64,000 nucleotides of DNA from Phycisphaerales bacterium (GCA_020639075.1 JACKHI010000001.1:1798001-1862000); one strand, 5' to 3'. Shown: positions 1 through 9,618, counted from the stretch's first letter. Made by a program: numbers and translations. Notes: generated by a model from the letters alone, not told the origin.

Positions 1-50
1 GATGAGAACTCGCCTGGAAATGATAACGAGAATCTCCAGGGCCAAAAGAA

Positions 51-3000
51 ATGAGCGATCAAGGACAACATAATAGTTCACAATTCCCGAATCCATCCGA
101 TCCGCCGCCTACGGTAGCGGATGTAGGTGGTAGCAGTGGCTTCGATGCCATGTCGCTGGATGCCGGCGCCACGATTCCCGATCGCGCCTCGACGCGGCCT
201 GCAGGTGTCGATCGCTACGAGATTCGATGTGGTATCGGCGCAGGCGGCATGGGTCAGGTCTTTCTCGCCAAGGATCGAAACCTCGCCGGTCGATGGGTGG
301 CGGTGAAGCGACTTTCAACCGATCTAATGGAGGATGCGCGGGCTCGAATGCGATTCGATACTGAGGCAGAGACCATCGCGCGACTCTCGCATCATCACAT
401 CGTCAACGTATTCGAGCGTGGAGAGGACAAAGCCGGGCCTTATATCGCGATGGAATACATCGCCGGGCCCAGTGACGGCAAGACGCCGCCTCCCGCGGGC
501 TGGGAACCCGATTGCCCCAGTCCACCATTAAACCTCTTTCAGCATGTTCGGAACAATGGTCCGCTCGCACCCGAGGACGTGATTCAACTCGGGATCAAGC
601 TTGCAAGCGCACTGAAGTACGCACACGATCGCTCGATCATCCACCGCGACGTTAAGCCAGGCAATGTTCTCTTGGACGAGGAACTCGAGCCGCGGTTGGT
701 CGATTTCGGCCTTGCGCGCGAGACTGACGGCCAGTCGAAGTTCAACACCATGCCCGGCGCCCAGATGCGGTCCTTTGGATTCGGCGCTCCCGAGCAGGAG
801 CGCGACGCGTCCAAGGTGGATCATCGCGCCGACATCTACGGGTTGGCCGCCACGCTGTGGTTCGCTCTCAGCGGCGAGAGCGCCGAGTTCTTCCGCGAGA
901 GTGAAGTTCCGGTCGGACTGAGATCTGTCTTGGTCCGCGCCCTCAAGCGCGACCCCGATCAACGATTTGACAACGTCGCCGACTTGCGTGCCGCGCTGCA
1001 ATCCCTTTCGGGAGGTAGGCCAGTATTCGAAACGACAATTGAGGCCCCACCTGGATACTGGCAATGCCTAAACTGCGGACAATTCAACCGGGATGCGAGC
1101 CGGCACTGCGAAAAATGTGGTGAAGGGAGTTTGCTAAAGTGCCCGCAATGCGGCCAAGAAACACGCCGTGGCGTCGCACATTGCGGACACTGCGGGATCC
1201 ACCTTGAGCAGTTTATTCACGCGGAGAATTGCCTACGCTTGGCCGAGGAATCCGCCGGCGCAAATCACCTGGAGGCTGCCCACGCGATCCTAGCTCGAAT
1301 TTCGAGCGAATCTGGCGCCCATGCGAAGCAGATGGAGCGCGCCGAGCGGCTTCGCTCAACGCTAAGTGCGGAAATCGGCGATCGAAAAGCGATAGCGCGT
1401 CGGCTTCGCGAGTCGAACGCACGCAAGGCATGGGATGAAAACGCAGCATCAATGCTAGTGAAACTGCGAAAGATCGCCCCGAAACAAGTTCAAGACCCAG
1501 AATGGGATGTCGTACCGGCCGATGCCACCATTCCCGAAGAAATAGCCACGCTGGATTCCGATTGTCGCAGGGTAATGCGCGGCGAATTGGAGGCCGCGCT
1601 TGAGAACAAGGATCTCGCGATCCTTGCACGTGTAGGACCGATCGCGGTGTCGGCGTTTCCCAACGAGGACTGGACACGCGGCGAGCTTACGCAAGGCGCG
1701 GTGTTGCGGGCGAAGTTCCACGAGGATGTTAACAAGATCGCGCAGCGACTTCGTGACGGAGCATTCGCCAGCATCGAGGACTACCAACGCGCGAAAGAAG
1801 TCCTCGATGACGCCATGACATGGTCTGGGCACGAGGACCCGCAAACGCTAGCCACGATGACCGAGCAGATTAACGAGGCACTGCGCAAGCTACCGGCACT
1901 CTCCAATGCCTGGAACTCGGGTAAGATCAGCGCGCAGCAGTTAGTTGAACTATGGGCGCTTACACCTGCAAACGATGACCTATCCACGGCTGCAAGAAAT
2001 GCCGAGAACAAACACCAAGCCGAGGCCCAGCGATTGGAGCAAAGCGGAGCCTGGGACGCCGCGTTGAAGCACTGGGAACTCGCCGACCTGCTGTCAACTC
2101 ACCCCCGTGGCCTTGCCGACAAATGCACGGCACGACGAGAAAGTGCACTTCGCGCCCTTGCCGAGTCAACGATCAAGAGTTGGCCAGCGCGCGCCTACTG
2201 GGCAGGCATGTACTTCACTGTTCTCTTTTTCGCAATCATCGCAACTCGGACGTTGTTCAATCCGCCAACTTGGGTTGAGCCCGCCATTTGGGCGGGCACT
2301 GGTTTTTTTGTCGGCCTCCTCCACTGCTGGACGGTTTCGGCGATCCTGAAAGGGCGCAGCGCATTCATCCCCATCCTGCACGCCATCTCGTTCGGCGGAG
2401 CCGCCTATCTCGTGGGGAACGGGTTGACGCCGCTGTCATCGCCGTTCTCGAACAGCCTGGCGTTAACAATTTTCCATGCCGGCGCATTCGCTTCGGTGCT
2501 CACGCTCCTCCTGCATATCGGTCACTGGCGCGAATACGCACGCATCTGGCCGATCCTGATTGCGTGGGTGTTCATACTACCATTGGGAGGTTACTTGCTG
2601 CAGTATTCGATCGAGGGCTTCCGGAGCATCGCGGCAGGTACGGTGGAGCTTTCCACCAATATATACGCATCAAGAAACCCGGCACTATTGGTGAATCCGC
2701 AGTCATCGCTGATTTACGTCGAATCGTCGGGGCTTTCGAACAACGACCAAATCCTGTTTCGAGGCGTCCGAGCGATTGTCCTGTCTCTTTCGGCACTCGT
2801 CGCCGGCCTTTTCGCCGGAATCGTGTTCATGAATCCCGCTCAGGGACAAATCAGCGCGTACACGCAAGCCGATCGCCCATATAGGCGCCTGTTGCCAAGG
2901 ATCGTCACGGTGCTCGCGTGCTGGGTTTTCTTGGTCTTCGCGTTCATGGGTGACCCTGGCCAGTGGATCGTCGGGGGATTCGTGATCGGATTCGGCGTTG

Positions 3001-3530
3001 CACTTTCGCGCATATTGTTAGGAAGCGACCAAGTCGAGGTATCCCCTCGTCAATGGGGGCGAGAAATCCTCCGAGCGTTGCTAACAATCGCGTGTTTCTG
3101 CGGCATGACGATCGCCGCAGTGTCGATTTCAGGAGCATTGGCAGAGGAAGTCAAGTTCCCAAGGGAATTGGATCACCTAAGGCGTATTGTGATAATGTTG
3201 CTTCTGGTTAGCGCAATCGGGTTCGTATCGTTCCTCGTCTCAGGGAAAGTCAATGCACAGCGCATGCGCACCATGTTCGCGCTCCCTGTCGGCTGGCTGT
3301 TTCTCGCCATGATAAGCGCCGGTTTATACGGGCTCGATTGGTCGAGATCCGGTGGCCGTGCCCTTGCTTTCGAACAATCCTGGATACCTGCCCTCGTCGG
3401 CGCGTTTTTCGCCGGCTCGCTGATCGTCTCATCCGCGGCACGGCGTGAATCAAAGAGTTGCATGGGGCCCTTCCTTGCGACCGCTTCGATTCTGGTGATC
3501 GCGAGCGTGGCGTACACGGTTTTCGGCTAG
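51..3530 (+). CDS. Ser/Thr protein kinase with double zinc ribbon and multi-pass membrane tail
   Basis: Hanks-type protein kinase that phosphorylates Ser/Thr of unknown targets. The kinase domain covers about residues 56-320: Gly-rich loop GIGAGGMGQVF, Lys86 in AVKRL, catalytic HRD with Asp200, and DFG with Asp218. Two CxxC zinc ribbons follow (about 338-385, starting WQCLNCGQF). Then comes a long helical, charged linker, and from about residue 715 roughly nine hydrophobic segments to the end. The kinase is therefore probably cytoplasmic and anchored by a C-terminal membrane domain of unknown role. There is no clear Shine-Dalgarno before the ATG and the gene sits close to the window edge, so its operon context is unknown. 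Kinase function is well supported; the role of the membrane part is not known. Confidence 0.9.
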   Translation: MSDQGQHNSSQFPNPSDPPPTVADVGGSSGFDAMSLDAGATIPDRASTRPAGVDRYEIRCGIGAGGMGQVFLAKDRNLAGRWVAVKRLSTDLMEDARARMRFDTEAETIARLSHHHIVNVFERGEDKAGPYIAMEYIAGPSDGKTPPPAGWEPDCPSPPLNLFQHVRNNGPLAPEDVIQLGIKLASALKYAHDRSIIHRDVKPGNVLLDEELEPRLVDFGLARETDGQSKFNTMPGAQMRSFGFGAPEQERDASKVDHRADIYGLAATLWFALSGESAEFFRESEVPVGLRSVLVRALKRDPDQRFDNVADLRAALQSLSGGRPVFETTIEAPPGYWQCLNCGQFNRDASRHCEKCGEGSLLKCPQCGQETRRGVAHCGHCGIHLEQFIHAENCLRLAEESAGANHLEAAHAILARISSESGAHAKQMERAERLRSTLSAEIGDRKAIARRLRESNARKAWDENAASMLVKLRKIAPKQVQDPEWDVVPADATIPEEIATLDSDCRRVMRGELEAALENKDLAILARVGPIAVSAFPNEDWTRGELTQGAVLRAKFHEDVNKIAQRLRDGAFASIEDYQRAKEVLDDAMTWSGHEDPQTLATMTEQINEALRKLPALSNAWNSGKISAQQLVELWALTPANDDLSTAARNAENKHQAEAQRLEQSGAWDAALKHWELADLLSTHPRGLADKCTARRESALRALAESTIKSWPARAYWAGMYFTVLFFAIIATRTLFNPPTWVEPAIWAGTGFFVGLLHCWTVSAILKGRSAFIPILHAISFGGAAYLVGNGLTPLSSPFSNSLALTIFHAGAFASVLTLLLHIGHWREYARIWPILIAWVFILPLGGYLLQYSIEGFRSIAAGTVELSTNIYASRNPALLVNPQSSLIYVESSGLSNNDQILFRGVRAIVLSLSALVAGLFAGIVFMNPAQGQISAYTQADRPYRRLLPRIVTVLACWVFLVFAFMGDPGQWIVGGFVIGFGVALSRILLGSDQVEVSPRQWGREILRALLTIACFCGMTIAAVSISGALAEEVKFPRELDHLRRIVIMLLLVSAIGFVSFLVSGKVNAQRMRTMFALPVGWLFLAMISAGLYGLDWSRSGGRALAFEQSWIPALVGAFFAGSLIVSSAARRESKSCMGPFLATASILVIASVAYTVFG

Positions 3531-3886
3531 TAAGTGTGACCGTAGTTGGGGTCACTGACGCAACGCATCAGGGGCAATCGAACGAGACTTTTCGATTGAT
3601 CCAATACTTCGTAATCGTGGCGTCACGTGGTCCTGCAAACTGAAAGGATGACCCTGCAACCCATAGAACCGCACGGATTCGCAGCATGAGTTTCAGACGC
3701 CCCTCCAGATGTCACTCCTACAGCGCATAAACGGCTGTGCGACAGATACGACATCCATCAGCTCGTCGGGTTGGTCACCCGGAGACTACGCAGAGTTGCC
3801 CGACGCTCGGCCTGCACCGCGAGACTGTTGTCCGGTTCGTCAATCAGTGCGTGGACGCGGACGCCGGCCCCGCCGGAGACCTTCGT

Positions 3887-4117
3887 TCATGCCTCCAGAA
3901 TCCTCTGGCTATTGTTGGCAAGGTGACGCGTGCCTTGTGCCACCACGGGAATAAGTCGGTCCACGGCATCGATCATGGCTTGCGCCGAAGCTGCCCGTGG
4001 GGCTGGAACAGCATATATCACCCGATCCGTTGCCGCGTCGACAAAGCGGCGGCCCTGGTATCCGACATCGAGGTAAAGATCTGGCTCGCCATCGAGGAAG
4101 ACTCCTGTCCGATTCCA
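3887..4117 (-). pseudogene. open frame continuing in phase after the csm6-like stop codon
   Basis: Directly after the TGA of the csm6-like gene, the same frame stays open for 76 codons and reads like real protein (it includes PDLYLDVGYQGRRFVDAA and IDAVDRLIPVVAQGTRHL). It then ends in TGA at 3887-3889. There is no ATG, GTG or TTG near its beginning. It could be a tail of the csm6-like protein lost to a nonsense change, a readthrough extension, or the remnant of another gene. The same frame stays protein-like for about another 40 codons beyond the second TGA. The rest of 3531-3886 shows nothing convincing beyond a 6-bp hairpin (GTGACC/GGTCAC, 3536-3556) just after the kinase gene. Confidence 0.3.
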
Positions 4118-5497
4118 TCAGAATACTCTGAACCGCACCGGCGCCGCTTTCGGCATCCAAACCGAGATGATATCGTCGTCGACGAGCCGCGCGAGTTCAA
4201 TAACATGTGCTCGCAGCTTTTCCGCCACACCGGACCCGATCGGATCCACGCCGTGCGCCAGCAGCGACTGGTTGCGCCGGCCCAGCAGGTTGGCAAGTTC
4301 GCCCGGCTTGCCGTCATCCCGCGATCCGTACCGCCGGCGGAACTCCGGCACGACTGGATCGTTGAGCTGCTCCAGCAGCGTGATGCACGCGTCGACGCCC
4401 AGGGTGAGCTTCTCGCGATCACCCTTTTTTTTCTCGTATTCCCTGCGAATGCCCGCGGGAAGTTTCTCGATGTCGATGTTGCCGCTCTTCAGCTCGTGTT
4501 TCTCCAAGAGCAGCTTCTGCACCAGCATTTCGATCGCCCGGTACATTCGTGCCACCGCGTCGTCGAATCGCCCCTGGCGCATGCACCGATCGATATTCGA
4601 CACCAGGTCGGCCACGAGTGGCGCGCCGAATTCCTGGTTACCGCGTGATTTGTTTGCCGCATCAATGAGTTTCCGATTGTCATTGATCAGCGTCGGTTCC
4701 TCGAGGCAGCCCCATTCGCCTGGATGGCCGCTGTTGTGGTGGGCGCTCCTGGCCGCCTTCCAGTCGAATCTCTGCCACGCATCGTACATATCGCCGGCGT
4801 AGTGCAGGGCCCGCGCGATTTCCCGGAGACCCTCCTCAGACATACTCGCGATCTTCAGAAGCGGCGCCGCCAGGTCACGGGCCGCAGCGTAGTTGCCGGC
4901 ATGGAACATTTCCCTCGCCAGCCGCAGTTGGCGGTGAGCCACGATCAGGTCGGGCTCGATTGAGCGCACGTCGGTGCTTTCTACGACGCGACCGCTCTCG
5001 TCGCGCTGCCCGACGATGTAGCTGAGAGTCCGGGCTCCGCGTGAAATCGCGAGCATCATGGCGGCGGCCGACATGGGCTTGGTGCCGCTGGTGTAATCGA
5101 CGACCACCTCGGCGGTCTCATCAGCACTCGTCCACTCCGACCAGGCCCGGTTCCATTCGAGGAAGAGCGCCTGTGGATCGTCCTCGTCCCTGCAAACGTG
5201 ATGGCTGTAACGATCCCCAGCCCAGCCTAGTTTTTTCGTGATCAACGGAAGCGTTTCCGCCGCAGTCTTCTCTGAGCAAAGAAATACGACCCTTGCAGGT
5301 GCGCATCGCTGGATCGAGAAGCACAGTGCATTCGCGATGTCGTCTCGGACGCGGCCCGTGCCGACGGTAAGAATGAGCACCTTCTGCGCAACCACCTCCG
5401 CTCCTTCAATGATGACGTTTCCGTTCTTGTCTCGGACGAGAATGTTGCTTGTATCGGTCATCCTCTCCTTGAATCGCTCGTTGGGCGATTTGTGCAT
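4118..5497 (-). CDS. csm6: CARF-HEPN ribonuclease, Csm6-like (TIGR02710-type)
   Basis: Probable cyclic-oligoadenylate-activated ribonuclease, the effector arm of the type III system. The N-terminal CARF-like Rossmann region carries LTVGTGRV and VVDYTSGTKPMS, typical ligand-binding loops. The C-terminal HEPN domain carries the RX6H nuclease motif (R408 to H415, RNQSLLAHG). At 459 residues it fits the family. AAAGGAG lies six bases before the ATG. The gene begins only 24 bp beyond the last CRISPR repeat and runs in the same direction as the array and all cas genes, so it may be expressed from the pre-crRNA transcript. It is assigned to the TIGR02710 branch rather than classical Csm6 from overall look; the exact cOA ring size it senses cannot be read here. 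Confidence 0.85.
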   Translation of the reverse strand: MHKSPNERFKERMTDTSNILVRDKNGNVIIEGAEVVAQKVLILTVGTGRVRDDIANALCFSIQRCAPARVVFLCSEKTAAETLPLITKKLGWAGDRYSHHVCRDEDDPQALFLEWNRAWSEWTSADETAEVVVDYTSGTKPMSAAAMMLAISRGARTLSYIVGQRDESGRVVESTDVRSIEPDLIVAHRQLRLAREMFHAGNYAAARDLAAPLLKIASMSEEGLREIARALHYAGDMYDAWQRFDWKAARSAHHNSGHPGEWGCLEEPTLINDNRKLIDAANKSRGNQEFGAPLVADLVSNIDRCMRQGRFDDAVARMYRAIEMLVQKLLLEKHELKSGNIDIEKLPAGIRREYEKKKGDREKLTLGVDACITLLEQLNDPVVPEFRRRYGSRDDGKPGELANLLGRRNQSLLAHGVDPIGSGVAEKLRAHVIELARLVDDDIISVWMPKAAPVRFRVF

Positions 5498-5521
5498 GGC
5501 ATGCTCCTTTCAGAGAAGCGG

Positions 5522-6969
5522 GGCTCAATCCCTTGTTCATCAGGGAAGTGCTTCAAACGTGCGTTGACGGTTTCGACGGCAACAATCCACCCTGTCGCGT
5601 CTCAATCCCTTGTTCATCAGGGAAGTGCTTCAAACTCGATCCGGGCGTTGTGCCGGTGTCGAACACGCGGACACAGTCGTCTCAATCCCTTGTTCATCAG
5701 GGAAGTGCTTCAAACAACAATGATCAAGCAAGTGACAATTGAAGTGGGTAAGCGCGAGGTCTCAATCCCTTGTTCATCAGGGAAGTTCTTCAAACGAGAC
5801 GTTGGATCGACGATGGTTGAGAGACAAAACACGCCGCATCGGGTCTCAATCCCTTGTTCATCAGGGAAGATCTTCAAACATGGGTGACCGCCAAGGCATC
5901 GAGCCTCGCAGCCGCCCAGTCTCAATCCCTTGTTCATCAGGGAAGTGCTTCAAACACCCGTCGAGACGATCGACGCGATTCTAGACAATTGGCTAGAGTC
6001 TCAATCCCTTGTTCATCAGGGAAGTGCTTCAAACCGGGGCGCATGTCGACGCCTATCTGAATCTCAGGGCGCAGGGGTCTCAATCCCTTGTTCATCAGGG
6101 AAGTTCTTCAAACACCAATGAACAACACTTCCCTCATCAACCAACTCCTCAAGGCCGTCTCAATCCCTTGTTCATCAGGGAAGTTCTTCAAACGCGCTTA
6201 CCCTGGATCATTTTCCGATATCGTCGGCCATCCCAGTGTCTCAATCCCTTGTTCATCAGGGAAGTTCTTCAAACACGGCTATGGCCCCTCTGAGATTGCA
6301 GACTCGCTGATCGAGCGTCTCAATCCCTTGTTCATCAGGGAAGTTCTTCAAACATCAACGAACTCGCGGCCGCCATCGACGCAGGGCGGATTCCCGTCTC
6401 AATCCCTTGTTCATTAGGGAAGTTCTTCAAACGTGCAACACTAACCTTCAACGAAACGAGGAACATCATGAGTCTCAATCCCTTGTTCATCAGGGAAGTT
6501 CTTCAAACGATCAACGGCCTCAACATGGACAAGAGCGACGTGATCTAGTCTCAATCCCTTGTTCATCAGGGAAGTTCTTCAAACCGTCGTAGAACACGCG
6601 GAATCCGACAACTACGACGCGGCGGAGTCTCAATCCCTTGTTCATCAGGGAAGTCCTTCAAACCTGTGTAGGGACTGTGCCCAGGGTCACTGCGATAATT
6701 GTCTCAATCCCTTGTTCATCAGGGAAGTCCTTCAAACGGTACCACAGTCAGAACGCTTTCCGATATGGGAATTGAGTCTCAATCCCTTGTTCATCAGGGA
6801 AGTCCTTCAAACCCGAGCGGAAACTACGAAGGCCAAACGTGCTGACCAACTGCCGTCTCAATCCCTTGTTCATCAGGGAAGTCCTTCAAACATCCTCTAC
6901 CCGGAGGATGTGCTGCACATCAAGGGGCTCGGGTCTCAATCCCTTGTTCATCAGGGAAGTCCTTCAAAC
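5522..6969 (-). CRISPR. type III CRISPR array, 19 repeats and 18 spacers
   Basis: There are nineteen 37-bp repeats with spacers of 37-47 bp. Repeats start at 5522, 5599, 5679, 5759, 5843, 5919, 5998, 6077, 6157, 6238, 6317, 6396, 6472, 6548, 6627, 6701, 6776, 6855 and 6933. In minus orientation each begins GTTTGAAG and ends GGGATTGAGAC, giving an 8-nt crRNA handle ATTGAGAC close to the usual ATTGAAAC. An internal TCCCT/AGGGA pairing makes a short hairpin. The repeat at 5522 is degenerate (handle reads ATTGAGCC), marking the old end. Together with cas1-cas2 on the right, this places the leader at 6970-7163 and transcription on the minus strand. Repeat position 9 varies in blocks (C, A, then G toward the leader). 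One repeat (6396) has a further single change. Confidence 0.97.
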
Positions 6970-7163
6970 CCCGGCCTGCATAACCTGATGCAAAAGCTGG
7001 GGTTGCGGGGCCATTTCCGCTGACCCCGAATTGAACGACAATTGCCACATCGTCGCGCATTCGTTCACACTGGTCAATCGGAACAAGTTCACGCCCATTT
7101 TTCGCCTCCTTTTGCTCATCCGCTAACCCCCCGGCCTTTTCACTGGCTGGCAGGTCAGCGGCA
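6970..7163 (-). promoter_or_regulatory. presumed CRISPR leader
   Basis: This is the non-coding 194 bp between the leader-proximal repeat and the cas2 stop codon. It is assigned as leader because the opposite end of the array has the degenerate repeat and only 24 bp before the next gene. It is not notably AT-rich and no clear -35/-10 pair was recognised, so the array may also be read through from cas2. Confidence 0.5.
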
Positions 7164-7439
7164 CTACACAATCCAAACCAGTTCCTCCGTCAGCGGGGAG
7201 CCCGTCCCGCAGGTCCTCGCGCGATCGCGGCACGCTTCGCAGATCGCGAAGCAGCTAACGACATCGGTCTGCAGGTCGATTTCCTGCTCAAGCCTGTCGA
7301 CCAAGTGACTGATCGCCTCAGCCGGAAGCCGCACTTCAAACACGCTGAACTGAATGCGATCGCCGACATCGTCCAGGAGCCGTGCGACGCGGGTCCGCCG
7401 GCGATCATCACTGATGTCATAACAGATGATATGCCACAA
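7164..7439 (-). CDS. cas2: CRISPR-associated endonuclease Cas2
   Basis: Cas2 forms the dimeric core of the Cas1-Cas2 integrase that inserts new spacers at the leader end. The 91-residue protein has the typical first strand and loop, IICYDISDDRRRTRVARLL, with the conserved Asp after Tyr, and the QFSVFEVRL strand. The start is read as TTG; GGAGG lies about nine bases upstream, inside the end of cas1, from which it is separated by 4 bp. It is thus translationally linked to cas1 and is the last cas gene before the array. Confidence 0.95.
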   Translation of the reverse strand: MWHIICYDISDDRRRTRVARLLDDVGDRIQFSVFEVRLPAEAISHLVDRLEQEIDLQTDVVSCFAICEACRDRARTCGTGSPLTEELVWIV

Positions 7440-7443
7440 GGCG

Positions 7444-8439
7444 CTAATCCTCCATGTCGAACCAGGTCACCGGCTCGCCGCCCTGCAAGTATGCAGCATA
7501 GCGCTCGGCCTGGAGTTGCAGATGGCGGCGATATGTTTCACGGCGGCCGGTGGGAATATCCACGCGGCGCCGGTTCATGTGAATCTCATACTGCCGGGCA
7601 AATCCCTGGAACCCCTTTCGCGTGAGCATGACTCCCGAGCCGGATCGTTCGAAATCCTCCTCTTTGAGCATTCGATTATTGACGAGGTAAAGAACCAGGC
7701 GATCCATCAGGCCGTGGCGGAATGGCTCGGCCAGATCGACGGCCAGGCTGGGCCGACCGTAGTCGAGCGCATGAAAGAAGCCCACATACGGATCGAAACC
7801 GACAGCATCCAGGAGCGACGTCAGCTCGTTGACGAGGAAGGTATACGCCAGAGACAACAGGGCGTTGACGGGATCTCGCGGCGGTCTCGTCGATCTGCCA
7901 TCGAATTCGAGATCCGCTCGAATCAGGCGCCCGAATGCGGCGAAATACGACCTCGCTGCCATACCTTCATGACCCATCAGCTCGTCGAGCTTATTGCTGC
8001 GTAACGCCTGATCCATCGACGACGCCAGTTCCGACATGGCGGCTGACAAATCCGTTTCGGGATGATTCCGCTGGTAGCGGCCAAGGAGGTCTCGGGCGTT
8101 TTCAATCTTCGCATGGACGAGCCCCTTTGCGAGCGCCAGGCGACGCGGGGCATCCTCATAACAGCGATATTGTTCCAGCCGAAGCGCGACGTTTCGGGCC
8201 TTGGGCGGTGTCAACTGTCCGATCAATCTGCCGCGTTTGGAAAGCAGCGCGACTTCGATGCCGTCATTCAGCAGTGCCCGCATCGCGGGATGGGTGATGT
8301 GGACCGGCCCCCAGAGACAAAGGGACTCGAGGTGCACAAGTTCCCATTCGGCAAGAATCTCGCCGTTCTTCTCAACAAGCAGCGTCTCGCCTTTCAGCTT
8401 GACGGAGGCGCCCGGCTCGGTCACGTATCCAGCTGGCAT
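7444..8439 (-). CDS. cas1: CRISPR-associated endonuclease/integrase Cas1
   Basis: The catalytic subunit of spacer acquisition. The three metal-binding positions are visible: Glu in LMGHEGMAARSYF, His in GFDPYVGFFHALDYGRPSL, and Glu in AVDLAEPFR. At 331 residues it has the usual length, with an N-terminal beta-rich part (LLSKRGRLIGQL) before the helical domain. CAGGAG precedes the ATG by seven bases. It follows csm5 after a 60-bp gap, so it may have its own ribosome entry but shares the operon direction. No fused reverse transcriptase is present, so acquisition should be from DNA. Confidence 0.96.
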   Translation of the reverse strand: MPAGYVTEPGASVKLKGETLLVEKNGEILAEWELVHLESLCLWGPVHITHPAMRALLNDGIEVALLSKRGRLIGQLTPPKARNVALRLEQYRCYEDAPRRLALAKGLVHAKIENARDLLGRYQRNHPETDLSAAMSELASSMDQALRSNKLDELMGHEGMAARSYFAAFGRLIRADLEFDGRSTRPPRDPVNALLSLAYTFLVNELTSLLDAVGFDPYVGFFHALDYGRPSLAVDLAEPFRHGLMDRLVLYLVNNRMLKEEDFERSGSGVMLTRKGFQGFARQYEIHMNRRRVDIPTGRRETYRRHLQLQAERYAAYLQGGEPVTWFDMED

Positions 8440-8499
8440 GATTCGTCTCCTGATTGAGACGTCATACTATTCACTTGTCAAAGAGCGCCGCAAGGAATA

Positions 8500-9618
8500 T
8501 CAGTGCATCGGCCTCAGACTGAGCCGGGCCCAGCCGAGCGGCATGTCACCACACGCCAGTGAACGGGTGGTCCCCTTCTTTGCGGAATCGTGCATGCCGC
8601 CCGTTCGGGAAACGGTGACGCATTCGCGATGGCTGAAGCGGCCGAGACGAATGAGGGCATCGCCGTCACTCAGCTTCGACACTTCCTCACGCAGCATCGC
8701 GCCTGCGGACTCGTTGACGAGCGGAAACCGGCCTAGTTCATCCTCGAGTCGCGGTCCATAAAAGGCGTTGCACGCGGCCAGCAGAGCGTTAGCGGTGATC
8801 TCCTGCGTCACGCAATGATCGAAATCCCAACGCCCTGATCCGCGAGTTGGCGTTCGAGCCAGGCGATCGTTGACCAGTAGTCTGCCCGTTGCAGATATAG
8901 TCTCTTCGTGAAGCCGGCTGAATGTCACGTCGTAGTACATCTGGATGCCTGCAGGATCCGGACCAAACTCGCGATTCGGTTTGTAGATCGACACGGGATC
9001 GATGGTATTGCTGTCCTTGCAGAGGGGTGCATCTCCCACCTGGATTGCCCGAAACGGGTCTGCGCGAATGTCCGCGCGATGGTCGATTTGATAGCCAAGG
9101 ACGATCGGCTCGAATCTTCTTTCCAGTTCCCGATCCGATATTCGACCTGTCTGCTGTTGGACCCTTGAGGCCGCGGCTTCCTGGTTAACCCAGGCCGTGC
9201 GAATCGCCCCCTTGATGCTCGAGCCGGGGATGTATGGTTGACCTGAGATCGGATCCCGTTGCATCAACTCGACCCGGAGTTGCGACCTGTCTGATTTCAG
9301 GGCCGCTTGATAGTGATCATAAACCTCTGGATTGCAATCCGACTTCCACAACGCGTCCTTGTTCACGTCCACTTCCTGGTCAAGGAATTTCCGCAAGTAG
9401 AGCGGGCCCTTGGAATGCTCGGCGGCGCCGATGAACTCGCGGCGTTTGCGATCGTCGATGCGAGCCAGGAATCGCGGCAGGTCGATCGCATAGATGAAGT
9501 AGAAGTCGTCACTGCCACGAAGCTCCTTGCGAACGACGTAGCGCGACGGGTCGATCTCCTCGCCCGATCCGACATGTACCGGCGAGAGCATCGTGAGTTT
9601 CATTGCGTATCGAGGCAT
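8500..9618 (-). CDS. csm5: type III-A RAMP protein Csm5
   Basis: Csm5 caps the Csm complex at the 3' side of the crRNA and helps crRNA maturation. RAMP signatures are LTMLSPVHVGSGEEIDPSRYVV near the start and PYIPGSSIKGAIRTAWV (Gly-rich loop) at about residue 120, typical of Csm5. The start at 9618 is chosen because AAGGAGG stands seven bases upstream of that ATG; an ATG at 9603 would give the classic ATGA overlap with csm4 and an upstream ATG at 9642 is also open. With 9618 the gene overlaps csm4 by 19 bp. The length of about 372 residues is normal. Confidence 0.92.
   Translation of the reverse strand: MPRYAMKLTMLSPVHVGSGEEIDPSRYVVRKELRGSDDFYFIYAIDLPRFLARIDDRKRREFIGAAEHSKGPLYLRKFLDQEVDVNKDALWKSDCNPEVYDHYQAALKSDRSQLRVELMQRDPISGQPYIPGSSIKGAIRTAWVNQEAAASRVQQQTGRISDRELERRFEPIVLGYQIDHRADIRADPFRAIQVGDAPLCKDSNTIDPVSIYKPNREFGPDPAGIQMYYDVTFSRLHEETISATGRLLVNDRLARTPTRGSGRWDFDHCVTQEITANALLAACNAFYGPRLEDELGRFPLVNESAGAMLREEVSKLSDGDALIRLGRFSHRECVTVSRTGGMHDSAKKGTTRSLACGDMPLGWARLSLRPMH

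Noticed and set aside
3737..4648. Long plus-strand open frame with an HTH-like phrase (LGLHRETVVRF)
   Set aside because: It runs antisense through the end of the csm6-like gene, its second half is low in protein-like character, and the minus-strand frame over the same DNA reads better.
5559..6932. Self-targeting spacers against the prophage remnant or insertion sequences in this window
   Set aside because: Comparison by eye found no spacer-length match to other parts of the window; a full search was not possible.
5490..7023. Many overlapping open frames with repeated SQSLVHQGS or NPLFIREVLQT peptides
   Set aside because: They are translations of the CRISPR repeats and spacers, not genes.
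8445..8462. GATTGAGAC near the cas1 start, identical to the repeat handle end
   Set aside because: Only nine bases match, there is no other repeat sequence around it, and the orientation is opposite; chance is enough to explain it.
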